Below, one piece after another: positions 1 to 6,993 of a stretch of 64,000 nucleotides of DNA (positions within the stretch are counted from its first letter, which is position 1; each line of letters opens with the position of its first letter). Location: positions 124,001-188,000 of the forward strand of contig NZ_LGUI01000008.1 in assembly GCF_002891295.1 (NCBI RefSeq), given 5' to 3'. Under the pieces are notes generated by a model. That model was given only the letters and a program-made list of their open reading frames with translations, ran no database searches and was not told the origin of the DNA. The DNA is from Streptomyces eurocidicus. Lineage in GTDB: Bacteria > Actinomycetota > Actinomycetes > Streptomycetales > Streptomycetaceae. The position numbers were made by a program, and so were the translations under genes.

Positions 1-384
1 GTCGCCCTGGACCTGCGCCTTGACGCCCTTCGGGCCCTCATCGCGAATGATCTTGGCGACCTTCTTCGCGTTCTCCTGCGAGATCCCCTCCTCGATCGAG
101 GCGAAGATCTTGTACTCCTTGCCGGAGGGCTGCGGCTCGCCGGCGTCCAGGGACTTCAGCGAGATGCCGCGCTTGACCAGCTTGGTCTCGAAGATGTCGA
201 GAACGGCCTTCACGCGCTCCTCGGCGTTGGCCCGCATCTCGATCTTCTCGCCGGACCATGCGATCGAGGCGCCGACGCCCTTGAAGTCGTAGCGCTGCGA
301 GATTTCCTTGGCGGCCTGGTTGAGGGCGTTGTCGACCTCCTGCCGCTCGACCTTCGAGACGATGTCGAAACTGGAGTCGGCCAT
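1..384 (-). CDS. YajQ family nucleotide-binding protein (partial, C-terminus off the left edge)
   Basis: The reading frame starts at the ATG complementary to 382-384 and stays open to the window edge, giving 128 residues of a family that is usually about 160 long. It opens [16 protein letters not shown] and contains QRYDFKG and KLVKRGIS segments that I recognise as YajQ. Members are small cytosolic proteins with two ferredoxin-like folds; some bind cyclic di-GMP or other nucleotides, but the cellular role in actinobacteria is not settled. The gene is transcribed away from the neighbouring tRNA-Tyr. Family assignment is firm, function is not. Confidence 0.9.
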   Translation of the reverse strand, partial: MADSSFDIVSKVERQEVDNALNQAAKEISQRYDFKGVGASIAWSGEKIEMRANAEERVKAVLDIFETKLVKRGISLKSLDAGEPQPSGKEYKIFASIEEGISQENAKKVAKIIRDEGPKGVKAQVQGD

Positions 385-571
385 ATTGAGTTGGCTCCTC
401 GTACGTAGATCCATCAGGGGTGCGGCCGGGGTGCCGCCCCGCCAGCCTAGCCACCCGGGGGGCCGGTGAGCGGTGAGGAATCGAGTGGCGGACCACCCCA
501 GGTCATCGGGTATGGTTTACGTCGTTGCCACGGAGCACCACCGCAAGGCGGAATCCGGGGCGGCAACCCTT

Positions 572-653
<82 letters not shown>

Positions 654-659
654 CATGTG

Positions 660-690
660 AAGGCCCTCTCCTTACGGAGAGGGCCTTCTG
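660..690 (+). terminator. Terminator after tRNA-Tyr
   Basis: A perfect 12-bp stem (660-671 with 676-687, TTAC loop) starts a few bases after the tRNA and is followed by CTGTGTTG. It probably ends the tRNA-Tyr transcript. Confidence 0.8.
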
Positions 691-780
691 TGTTGTCCGG
701 GGAGCCCCGGCTTCGAAGGATCATGTGATCTGCGGCACGCGCGGGCGGATCAAGCCACCGGATCCCGCGCCCGCCCGGCC

Positions 781-1437
781 CTACGTCAGCGACTTCACGG
801 CTTCCGCCACCGGCGTGTCGCCCCCGATCAGCTCCAGGGTCCGCCCCGCGGTGCCCGGCTCGGCCAGCAGCGCCGCCAGGACGGCCGCGACGTCGTCACG
901 GGTCACGTCGCCCCGGCCCGTGGACTCCGCCAGCCGCACCAGGCCCGTCCCGGGCCCGTCCGTGAGCCGGCCGGGCCGCAGGATCGTCCAGTCCAGACCG
1001 GCCCGGGAGCGTACGTCCGCGTCCGCGGCGCCCTTGGCCCGCAGATACGCGGCAAAGACCGGATCCGTACCCTCCGGAGGCTCGCGGTCGGCGCCCATGG
1101 ACGAGACGACGACGAAGCGCCGGACCCCGGCCGCCTCCGCCGCGTCCGCGAAGAGCGCCGCCGCGCCCCGGTCCACGGAGTCCTTGCGGGCGACCCCGCT
1201 GCCCGGCCCGGCACCGGCCGCGAAGACGGCCGCGTCCGCGGACTCCAGGTGCCGTACGAGGTCGCCGACCGACGCCGACTCCAGGTCGCACACCACCGGT
1301 TCGGCACCCGCGGCGAGCACGTCGCCCGCCTGTGCGGCCCGGCGGACGACCCCCGCGACCTCGTCCCCGCGCCCGGCGAGCAACCGCTCCAGCCGCAGCG
1401 CGATCCGACCATGTCCACCCGCGATGACAATGCGCAT
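781..1437 (-). CDS. NAD(P)-binding SDR-type oxidoreductase (atypical SDR)
   Basis: A 218-residue protein starting at MRIVIAGGHGRIALRL; the alternative start nine codons upstream adds residues before the nucleotide-binding strand, so the inner ATG is preferred. The N-terminal GGHGRIA motif is a glycine-rich dinucleotide loop, and FVVVSSMGADR, YLRAKGAAD and LDWTILRPGRLTDGPG match the atypical short-chain dehydrogenase group (NmrA/YwnB-like), whose members bind NAD(P) and act as small reductases or redox sensors. The YxxxK catalytic pair appears as YLRAK. It converges with tRNA-Tyr. The 47-nt gap to the next minus-strand gene suggests the two may be cotranscribed. Substrate unknown. Confidence 0.85.
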   Translation of the reverse strand: MRIVIAGGHGRIALRLERLLAGRGDEVAGVVRRAAQAGDVLAAGAEPVVCDLESASVGDLVRHLESADAAVFAAGAGPGSGVARKDSVDRGAAALFADAAEAAGVRRFVVVSSMGADREPPEGTDPVFAAYLRAKGAADADVRSRAGLDWTILRPGRLTDGPGTGLVRLAESTGRGDVTRDDVAAVLAALLAEPGTAGRTLELIGGDTPVAEAVKSLT

Positions 1438-1484
1438 GATCCGACCGTACGCGCTGTACCGCACACCGCCAGAGGGCCGCGCCC

Positions 1485-2756
1485 TCAGGACGGCTCGCCG
1501 CCGCGCGACGACTGCCGGGGCAGCTCCAGGGCCGCCGCGACCGAGGTGTCGCAGTACTCGCGCACCGCGCTCGTCCGGGCCACCACCCGCCCCCGGTGCA
1601 CCACCAGCCGGCTGTACGCCAGCGAGAGCACCCCCTCGATCCGCTCGCCGCGCACGGCCAGCAGCTCCGCCGGGAAGCCCGCCTCCACCCGCACTTCCGG
1701 CAGCCCCATCGCCGCCCGGGCCCGCCCGCTCACCGCCTCGTACGCCTCGTCCGGGCGCAGCTCGCCGCGCGAGGCCAGCAGGAACGCGGCCTCCAGCGGG
1801 TCGCCCCGGCCCACGGGATTCGCCGCGTCGCGCAGCGCGCCGCTGCCCGCCGTCACCCGCACCCCGGCGGCGCGCAGCAGCCGTACCGGCGCGCAGGTGG
1901 ACACCCGCGCTCCCCGCTGTTCGAGCGTGCCGCAGTCACCCTGCGGCAGGCAGGACACCGTCACCCCGGCGGCCGCGAGCCGCTCGGCGGCCCGCGCGGC
2001 CGGCTCGTACGGCATCCGGCCGAGGCCGCCGCAGGGGCCGAGGGTGACCCCGGGGCGCAGGCCGCCCGCCATCGCGGCGAGCCGGGCGAGCCGGGCCGGG
2101 TCGTCGGCGTCCGTGTGCAGGTCGACGGGGCAGCCGTGCTCGGCGGCCAGCCCGAGCGCGGCCTCGGCGTAGCCGATCGGGTCCGGGTCGAGGTCGGGGC
2201 AGCCGCCCACGGCCGCGCCCATCTTCACGGCGTCCCGCAGCATGGCCAGGCCGTCGGCCCCGGCGACGCCGGTCAGCAGCCTCGGCACGGCGACCGTGCC
2301 GAGGTCCGTGAGGCCGCGCAGCGCCCGCCGGGCCTGGAGCACGGCCTCCAGCGAGCGCAGGCCCTGGACGTCGCCGATCCGGACGTGCGCGCGCAGCGCC
2401 GTGGCGCCGTGGCCGAGCTGGAGCAGGGCGGCCTCGGTGGCCCGGCGCTGGACGTCCTGGGCGGCGTACGGGACGGGGCCGTCGGCGTCCGCGGTGAGCG
2501 CGGTGTCGGGGTGGGCGTGCGGCTCGGCGGGCGCGGGCAGCAGCAGATAGCCGCCGAGGTCCACCCGGGGGCCGGGGGCGAGGCTGCCCGCGGTGCCGAC
2601 CGCCTCGATGCGCCCGTCGCTGAGGCGGACGTCCACGGTGCGGCCGTCGGCGAGCCGGGCGCCGCACAGCAGCAGGACGCCGTCGCCGGGCGGCGCGGCG
2701 GGCGGAGTGGCGTCTCCCCCGGGGTTTTTCGGGGGCTGCGGCTGGCTGTCGGGCAT
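1485..2756 (-). CDS. CodA-like amidohydrolase family protein, probably catalytically impaired
   Basis: A 423-residue protein starting at the ATG at 2756, preceded by GGAGGAG. From residue 28 it follows the amidohydrolase layout: a small beta domain, then the HxH pair EPHAHPD (H80, H82) at the barrel entrance and VDLHTDADD (H214). It aligns by eye with E. coli cytosine deaminase along its length. The CodA glutamate in HCDE is replaced by Ala217, the second-half metal or catalytic His in TASHTT by Pro241 (LGPCGG), and the GHDD aspartate by GSGA around residues 304-307. Two N-terminal metal ligands and one His survive. The first 27 residues are a proline-rich extension. It could be a ligand-binding or structural relative rather than a deaminase. 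Confidence 0.8.
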   Translation of the reverse strand: MPDSQPQPPKNPGGDATPPAAPPGDGVLLLCGARLADGRTVDVRLSDGRIEAVGTAGSLAPGPRVDLGGYLLLPAPAEPHAHPDTALTADADGPVPYAAQDVQRRATEAALLQLGHGATALRAHVRIGDVQGLRSLEAVLQARRALRGLTDLGTVAVPRLLTGVAGADGLAMLRDAVKMGAAVGGCPDLDPDPIGYAEAALGLAAEHGCPVDLHTDADDPARLARLAAMAGGLRPGVTLGPCGGLGRMPYEPAARAAERLAAAGVTVSCLPQGDCGTLEQRGARVSTCAPVRLLRAAGVRVTAGSGALRDAANPVGRGDPLEAAFLLASRGELRPDEAYEAVSGRARAAMGLPEVRVEAGFPAELLAVRGERIEGVLSLAYSRLVVHRGRVVARTSAVREYCDTSVAAALELPRQSSRGGEPS

Positions 2757-2910
2757 CGCGCTCCTCCGGGGGCCGGGGCGTGCATGATCACGCAGCGTGT
2801 TCCGAGCGTAGGGCGCGTTCGGATCGGCTTCGAGCAGGCGACGAATAGTCGTACCGGTGTGGTGCCGAAGGGCCGGGAAGGGGCCCGTGGGGCGGCCTCC
2901 GGATACGGAT

Positions 2911-2939
2911 TTCACCTTCGGCGGCCAACCGTGTAATGT
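2911..2939 (+). promoter_or_regulatory. Promoter for tRNA-Thr/tRNA-Met (and perhaps rpmG)
   Basis: TTCACC (2911-2916) and TAATGT (2934-2939) are separated by 17 nt. The predicted start near 2946 lies about 5 nt before the tRNA-Thr 5' end, a typical stable-RNA arrangement. Assigned by eye. Confidence 0.6.
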
Positions 2940-2950
2940 CTTCCTCGCTC

Positions 2951-3023
2951 GCCCCAATAGCTCAGTCGGCAGAGCGTCTCCATGGTAAGGAGAAGGTCTA
3001 CGGTTCGATTCCGTATTGGGGCT
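2951..3023 (+). tRNA. tRNA-Thr (anticodon GGT)
   Basis: A 73-nt tRNA with acceptor pairing GCCCCAA (2951-2957) to TTGGGGC (3016-3022) and discriminator T3023. The anticodon stem CTCC/GGAG encloses ATGGTAA with GGT central. The T arm contains GGTTCGATTCC. No encoded CCA. Confidence 0.96.
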
Positions 3024-3038
3024 CTGGTGTGTGGGTGT

Positions 3039-3058
3039 TCCTCATCTTCGGATGAGGA
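3039..3058 (+). other. Hairpin between tRNA-Thr and tRNA-Met
   Basis: TCCTCATC (3039-3046) pairs perfectly with GATGAGGA (3051-3058) around a TTCG tetraloop. It lies between the two tRNAs and probably serves RNA processing or partial termination; no T tract follows. Confidence 0.6.
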
Positions 3059-3074
3059 GCCCTCCCGCATCACA

Positions 3075-3147
3075 GCGGTGTAGCTCAGTCGGTAGAGCAA
3101 GCGGCTCATAATCGCTGTGTCACCGGTTCAAGTCCGGTCACCGCTAC
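3075..3147 (+). tRNA. tRNA-Met (elongator, anticodon CAT)
   Basis: A 73-nt tRNA. The acceptor stem AGCGGTG (3075-3081) pairs fully with CACCGCT (3140-3146), discriminator A3147. The anticodon loop is CTCATAA, giving CAT. A fully paired first acceptor base pair (A-T) indicates elongator rather than initiator tRNA. Confidence 0.95.
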
Positions 3148-3152
3148 ATGTA

Positions 3153-3190
3153 GTAGCCGATTGTGGGGTCGGTCCTCCGATCGGCTACTC
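3153..3190 (+). terminator. Hairpin between tRNA-Met and rpmG
   Basis: AGTAGCCGAT (3153-3162) pairs perfectly with ATCGGCTACT (3181-3190), followed by CTTGTC. It sits 5 nt after tRNA-Met and 40 nt before the rpmG start, so it may end or attenuate the tRNA transcript ahead of rpmG. Confidence 0.6.
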
Positions 3191-3230
3191 TTGTCTGCGT
3201 TCATCCGTCCATCCGTCAAGGAGCACTCAC

Positions 3231-3395
3231 GTGGCTGCCACCGACGTCCGCCCGAAGATCACGCTGGCCTGCGTGGAGTGCAAGGAGCGGAACTACATCA
3301 CCAAGAAGAACCGGCGTAATGACCCGGACCGTCTTGAGATGAAGAAGCACTGCCCTCGCTGCAAGGCTCACACCGCGCACCGCGAGACGCGATAA
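3231..3395 (+). CDS. rpmG: 50S ribosomal protein L33 (zinc-binding form)
   Basis: A 54-residue L33 starting at GTG 3231 (ribosome site AAGGAG about 8 nt upstream). The two pairs CVEC and CPRC mark the zinc-ribbon (C+) form; the rest is basic, with [12 protein letters not shown] typical of L33. L33 sits near the E site of the large subunit. The gene is preceded by two tRNAs and followed, after a hairpin, by two MaoC genes, the same neighbourhood as the mycobacterial rpmG2-hadA-hadB region. Streptomycetes usually carry several rpmG copies; this is the one linked to hadAB and secE. Confidence 0.97.
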   Translation: MAATDVRPKITLACVECKERNYITKKNRRNDPDRLEMKKHCPRCKAHTAHRETR

Positions 3396-3411
3396 AGACA
3401 GGCTAGCTCGT

Positions 3412-3441
3412 GAGGCCGTCCCCATCCTTGGGGGCGGCCTC
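3412..3441 (+). terminator. Terminator after rpmG
   Basis: GAGGCCGTCCCC (3412-3423) pairs with GGGGGCGGCCTC (3430-3441) with one G-T wobble. It separates rpmG from the MaoC pair. Confidence 0.7.
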
Positions 3442-3494
3442 GCGGCATATCTCCATCCTTTTCCACGCAAGTCCAGCCAGGAGGTAGCGAGCCC

Positions 3495-3947
3495 ATGGCG
3501 CTCGACCAGTCCTTCGTCGGACGGACCTACCCGGCCACCGATCCGTACGAGGTCGGCCGGGAGAAGATCCGTGAATTCGCCGAGGCCGTGGGCGACGCCC
3601 ACCCGGCGTACACCGACCCCGAGGCGGCCAAGGCGCTCGGTCACCCCGATGTGATCGCCCCGCCCACCTTTGTGTTCGCTATCACGTTCCGGGCCGCCGA
3701 GCGCGTCGTCCAGGACCCGCAGCTGGGCCTGGACTACAGCCGCGTGGTGCACGGCGACCAGAAGTTCGCCTACACCCGCCCGGTCCGCGCGGGCGACCGC
3801 CTGTCGGTCACCTCGACGATCGAGTCGATCAAGTCCATGGCGGGCAACGACCTGGTGTCGGTCCGCGGTGACGTCCACGACGAGCACGGCGAGCACGTCG
3901 TGACCGCGTACACGATGCTGGTGGCCCGCGCGGCCGAGGAGGCGTGA
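3495..3947 (+). CDS. HadA-like MaoC family protein (non-catalytic hydratase subunit)
   Basis: A 150-residue single hot-dog-fold protein resembling the HadA/HadC subunits of mycobacterial (3R)-hydroxyacyl-ACP dehydratase. The position of the catalytic SGDxNPIH motif reads VGDAHPAYTD (residues 32-41), so the catalytic His is Tyr39. This fits the known division of labour in which HadA or HadC stabilises substrate binding and HadB supplies the catalytic Asp-His. Its TGA (3945-3947) overlaps the ATG of the next gene by one base, indicating translational coupling and a 1:1 complex. A role in the dehydration step of fatty acid or other ketoacyl metabolism is likely; the substrate in streptomycetes is unknown. 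Confidence 0.85.
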   Translation: MALDQSFVGRTYPATDPYEVGREKIREFAEAVGDAHPAYTDPEAAKALGHPDVIAPPTFVFAITFRAAERVVQDPQLGLDYSRVVHGDQKFAYTRPVRAGDRLSVTSTIESIKSMAGNDLVSVRGDVHDEHGEHVVTAYTMLVARAAEEA

Positions 3948-4378
3948 TGGCTGCCCGGATTTCCTTCGACGACGTCGAGGTCGGCCAGGAGCTGCCGGCG
4001 CAGACCTTCCCGGTGACGCGCGCGGACCTCGTGCGCTACGCGGGCGCCTCCGGCGACTTCAACCCGATCCACTGGAACGAGAAGTTCGCCAAGGAGGTCG
4101 GGCTGCCGGACGTGATCGCGCACGGCATGTTCACCATGGCCGAGGCCGTCCGCGTGGCGACCGACTGGGCCGGTGACCCGGGCGCCCTGGTCGAGTACGG
4201 GGTGCGCTTCACCAAGCCGGTCGTCGTGCCGAACGACGACGAGGGCGCGGTCATCGAGGTCAGCGCCAAGATCGGCGCGAAGGACGACGAGGCCCGCACG
4301 GTCCGCGTCGACCTCCTGGCCAAGAGCGCAGGCCAGAAGGTACTGGGCATGTCCCGCGCAGTGGTCCGCCTGGCCTGA
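3947..4378 (+). CDS. HadB-like MaoC family dehydratase (catalytic subunit)
   Basis: A 143-residue MaoC protein. The hydratase-2 motif is intact: YAGASGDFNPIHWNEKFA, with Asp37, Asn39 and His42, followed by GLPDVIAHGM. It should perform reversible hydration/dehydration of a (3R)-hydroxyacyl thioester together with the upstream HadA-like protein. ATG 3947 is chosen over GTG 3944 because it overlaps the upstream stop in a TGATG arrangement and gives the family start MAARISFDDVEVG. A strong terminator follows. Confidence 0.88.
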   Translation: MAARISFDDVEVGQELPAQTFPVTRADLVRYAGASGDFNPIHWNEKFAKEVGLPDVIAHGMFTMAEAVRVATDWAGDPGALVEYGVRFTKPVVVPNDDEGAVIEVSAKIGAKDDEARTVRVDLLAKSAGQKVLGMSRAVVRLA

Positions 4379-4401
4379 TACCGGCCGACAAGCAAGCCGC
4401 C

Positions 4402-4435
4402 GTAAGGGGCGCCCGCAACGGCGGGCGCCCCTTAC
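4402..4435 (+). terminator. Strong terminator after the MaoC pair
   Basis: A perfect 15-bp stem (4402-4416 with 4421-4435, loop AACG) begins 24 nt after the stop codon. There is no U tract, as is usual in high-GC actinobacteria. Confidence 0.8.
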
Positions 4436-4482
4436 GCATGCCAGGACACCCGCCGCGGGCCCGGACGACGACGGAGGGTGAC

Positions 4483-4605
4483 GGGGCCGCAGGGGGTGCC
4501 CCGGAATGCTGCCGGATATTTGCGGGCGGCGACGGTTCGGGGCACGCGTGACAGGAACGGCTCCCGCCCGTAAATATCCGATTCCGGGGCACCCCCGGAG
4601 GCCCC
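4483..4605. repeat. Long imperfect inverted repeat upstream of murB
   Basis: Left arm 4492-4529 and right arm 4564-4596 are reverse complements apart from a 5-nt insertion (GCTGC, 4508-4512) and one substitution. Both arms contain GGGGTGCCCCGGAAT, CGGATATTT or its A variant, and CGGGCGG. A GGCCCC match extends the repeat outwards to about 4483 and 4605. The 34-nt centre holds GACGGTTCGGGGCACGCGTG. It fills the noncoding gap between the MaoC operon and murB. It could be a miniature inverted-repeat element or an RNA structure. No protein is encoded. Confidence 0.7.
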
Positions 4606-4665
4606 GGCGCCCGGCCCGCACCACGGCCCCGAACCCCCGCGGAGCGCCCCCGTACCCTTGTGCGC

Positions 4666-5721
4666 GTGCAGGAACTCCACGATGCCCCCCTCGCCCCCCT
4701 GACCACCTTCCGGCTCGGCGGCCCCGCCACCCGGCTCGTCACCGCGGTCACCGACGACGAGGTCGTCGCCGCTGTCCGCGAGGCCGACACGACCGGGACG
4801 CCGTTGCTGATCATCGGCGGCGGCAGCAACCTCGTCATCGCCGACAAGGGCTTCGACGGCACCGCCCTGCACATCGCCACCAGCGGCTTCACCCTCGACG
4901 GCACCGACCTCGAGCTCGCCGCCGGCGAGAACTGGTCCGACGCCGTGGCCCGCACCGTCGAGGCCGGCCTCGCGGGCATCGAGTGCCTCGCCGGCATCCC
5001 CGGCTCCGCGGGCGCCACGCCCGTCCAGAACGTCGGCGCGTACGGCCAGGAGGTCTCCCAGACCATCACCGAGGTCGTCGCCTACGACCGGCACGCCGAC
5101 GAGACCGTCACCATCCCCGGCGCGGACTGCGACTTCTCCTACCGCCACAGCCGCTTCAAGCAGGACCCCGCGCGCTACGTCGTCCTCCGCGTCCGCTTCC
5201 GGCTGGAGGACGCGGACGGGCTGTCCGCGCCCCTGCGCTACCCCGAGACGGCCCGCGCCCTCGGCGTCGAGGCCGGCGACCGGGTGCCCGCCGCGACGGC
5301 CCGCGAGACGGTCCTGAAGCTGCGCGCCGGCAAGGGCATGGTGCTCGACCCCGAGGACCACGACACGTGGTCGGCCGGGTCGTTCTTCACCAACCCGATC
5401 CTCACGACGGCGGAGCACGAGGCGTTCCTGGCGAAGGCGGCCGAACGCCTCGGCGCCGACGTCATGCCGCCCGCCTTCCCGGCGGGGGAGGGGCTCGTCA
5501 AGCTCTCCGCCGCGTGGCTGATCGACAAGGGTGGCTTCACGAAGGGGTACGGGTCGGGCCCGGCGCGCATCAGCACGAAGCACACGCTGGCGCTGACGAA
5601 CCGGGGCGAGGCCACCACGGAGGATCTCCTCGCCCTTGCCCGCGAGGTTCGCGACGGGGTCCGGTCGGCGTTCGGGGTGACGCTGGTGAACGAGCCGGTG
5701 ACGGTCGGGGTGGCCCTGTAG
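4666..5721 (+). CDS. murB: UDP-N-acetylenolpyruvoylglucosamine reductase
   Basis: Flavoprotein that reduces enolpyruvyl-UDP-GlcNAc to UDP-MurNAc with NADPH in peptidoglycan precursor synthesis. The FAD-binding domain shows LGGPATRL, IIGGGSNLVI and AGIPGSAGATPVQNVGAYGQ. The C-terminal substrate domain has YRHSRFK, KLRAGKGM, GSFFTNP (the Ser proton donor) and a terminal NEP. The extra loop and Tyr of type I (E. coli-like) MurB are present. The start is either GTG 4660 or GTG 4666. A TACCCT box at 4653-4658 lies 7 nt before 4666, which suggests a leaderless mRNA starting there, so 4666 is chosen (351 aa). It converges with the adenosine deaminase gene. Confidence 0.95.
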   Translation: MQELHDAPLAPLTTFRLGGPATRLVTAVTDDEVVAAVREADTTGTPLLIIGGGSNLVIADKGFDGTALHIATSGFTLDGTDLELAAGENWSDAVARTVEAGLAGIECLAGIPGSAGATPVQNVGAYGQEVSQTITEVVAYDRHADETVTIPGADCDFSYRHSRFKQDPARYVVLRVRFRLEDADGLSAPLRYPETARALGVEAGDRVPAATARETVLKLRAGKGMVLDPEDHDTWSAGSFFTNPILTTAEHEAFLAKAAERLGADVMPPAFPAGEGLVKLSAAWLIDKGGFTKGYGSGPARISTKHTLALTNRGEATTEDLLALAREVRDGVRSAFGVTLVNEPVTVGVAL

Positions 5722-5764
5722 CCGACGGTCGGGGTCTCGTCGCTGGGTGCGGCCCGGTGGGTGG

Positions 5765-5808
5765 GTTGTGCCCACCCGTTCCGCCCCAGCGGAACGACTG
5801 CCCACAAC
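5765..5808. terminator. Bidirectional hairpin between murB and add
   Basis: CGTTCCGC (5777-5784) pairs with GCGGAACG (5789-5796), and an outer GTTGTG/CACAAC pairing (5765-5770 with 5803-5808) extends it. It lies between convergent genes and ends 7 nt before the add stop codon. Confidence 0.6.
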
Positions 5809-5814
5809 CGTCCG

Positions 5815-6858
5815 TCAGGGCGCGAGCCACTCGTCGACGCCGCGAAGCAGCCGCTCCCGGGTGGCGGGCGGCGCCGCCGACCCCCGGATCGACTGCCGGG
5901 CCAGTTCCGCCAGCTCCGGGTCCGTGAAGCCGTGGTGTTCGCGGGCCAGCTCGTACTGCGCGGCGAGCCGGGAGCCGAAGAGCAGGGGGTCGTCCGCGCC
6001 CAGCGCTATCGGCACACCGGCCTCGAAGAGCGTGCGCAGCGGGACGTCCGACGGCTTCTCGTAGACGCCCAGGGCCACATTGGACGCGGGGCAGACCTCG
6101 CAGGTCACCCCGCGCTCGGCGAGCTTCCGCAGCAGCCGGGGGTCCTCCGCGGCGCGCACCCCGTGGCCCACCCGGCCCGCGTGCAGGTCGTCCAGGCAGT
6201 CCCGGACGCTGCTCGGGCCCGACAGCTCGCCGCCGTGCGGCGCGGCCAGCAGACCGCCCTCGCGGGCGATCTCGAAGGCGCGGTCGAAGTCACGGGCGAG
6301 ACCGCGCCGCTCGTCGTTGGAGAGCCCGAAGCCGACCACGCCCCGGTCCGCGTAGCGCACCGCGAGGCGGGCCAGCGTACGGGCGTCCAGGGGGTGCTTC
6401 ATGCGGTTGGCGGCGACGAGGACGCGCATGCCCAGCCCGGTCTCCCGGGAGGCGCTGTCCACCGCGTCGAGGATGATCTCCAGCGCGGGGATCAGACCGC
6501 CCAGCCGAGGGGCGTACGAGGTGGGGTCGACCTGGATCTCCAGCCAGCCCGAGCCGTCGCGGACGTCCTCCTCGGCGGCCTCGCGGACCAGCCGCCGGAT
6601 GTCCTCGGGAGAGCGCAGACAGGACCGCGCGATGTCGTACAGGCGCTGGAAGCGGAACCAGCCGCGCTCGTCCGTGGCGCGCAGCTGCGGAGGCTCGCCG
6701 CCGCTCAGCGCCTCGGGGAGGTGCACCCCGTACTTGTCGGCCAGCTCCAGCATGGTCGACGGGCGCATGGACCCCGTGAAGTGCAGGTGCAGATGGGCCT
6801 TCGGCAGCAGTCGAAGATTTCTTTCAGCGGCTCCGCCGCGGGCAGGGACACTCTCCAT
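5815..6858 (-). CDS. add: Adenosine deaminase family protein
   Basis: A 347-residue amidohydrolase of the adenosine/AMP deaminase branch, converting adenosine to inosine for purine salvage. Zinc-site elements are present: KAHLHLHFTGSMRP at the N-terminus, APHGGEL with the catalytic Glu, VGHGVRAA, and a GADDPLLFG turn in place of the commoner SINTDDP. A start at MESVPARGG is chosen; an upstream ATG at 6882 would add 8 residues. Transcribed toward murB and downstream of the aminotransferase gene. The altered GADDP turn leaves the exact nucleoside specificity open. Confidence 0.88.
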   Translation of the reverse strand: MESVPARGGAAERNLRLLPKAHLHLHFTGSMRPSTMLELADKYGVHLPEALSGGEPPQLRATDERGWFRFQRLYDIARSCLRSPEDIRRLVREAAEEDVRDGSGWLEIQVDPTSYAPRLGGLIPALEIILDAVDSASRETGLGMRVLVAANRMKHPLDARTLARLAVRYADRGVVGFGLSNDERRGLARDFDRAFEIAREGGLLAAPHGGELSGPSSVRDCLDDLHAGRVGHGVRAAEDPRLLRKLAERGVTCEVCPASNVALGVYEKPSDVPLRTLFEAGVPIALGADDPLLFGSRLAAQYELAREHHGFTDPELAELARQSIRGSAAPPATRERLLRGVDEWLAP

Positions 6859-6942
6859 CCCAGGATCCTGCCGTACGAGCATGACAACCGGAAGGGACTT
6901 TCCTGGACCGGCCACCGAAACGGGAGCGGTCCGAAAAGACTT

Positions 6943-6972
6943 GCGGGCCCCCGGCGACAGCCGGGAGCCCGC
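6943..6972 (-). terminator. Terminator after the aminotransferase gene
   Basis: GCGGGC-c-CCCGGC (6943-6955) pairs with GCCGGG-a-GCCCGC (6960-6972) around GACA, just past the minus-strand stop codon at 6994. Confidence 0.7.
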
Positions 6973-6993
6973 GAGCGTGGGGGAGGGCAGGCG

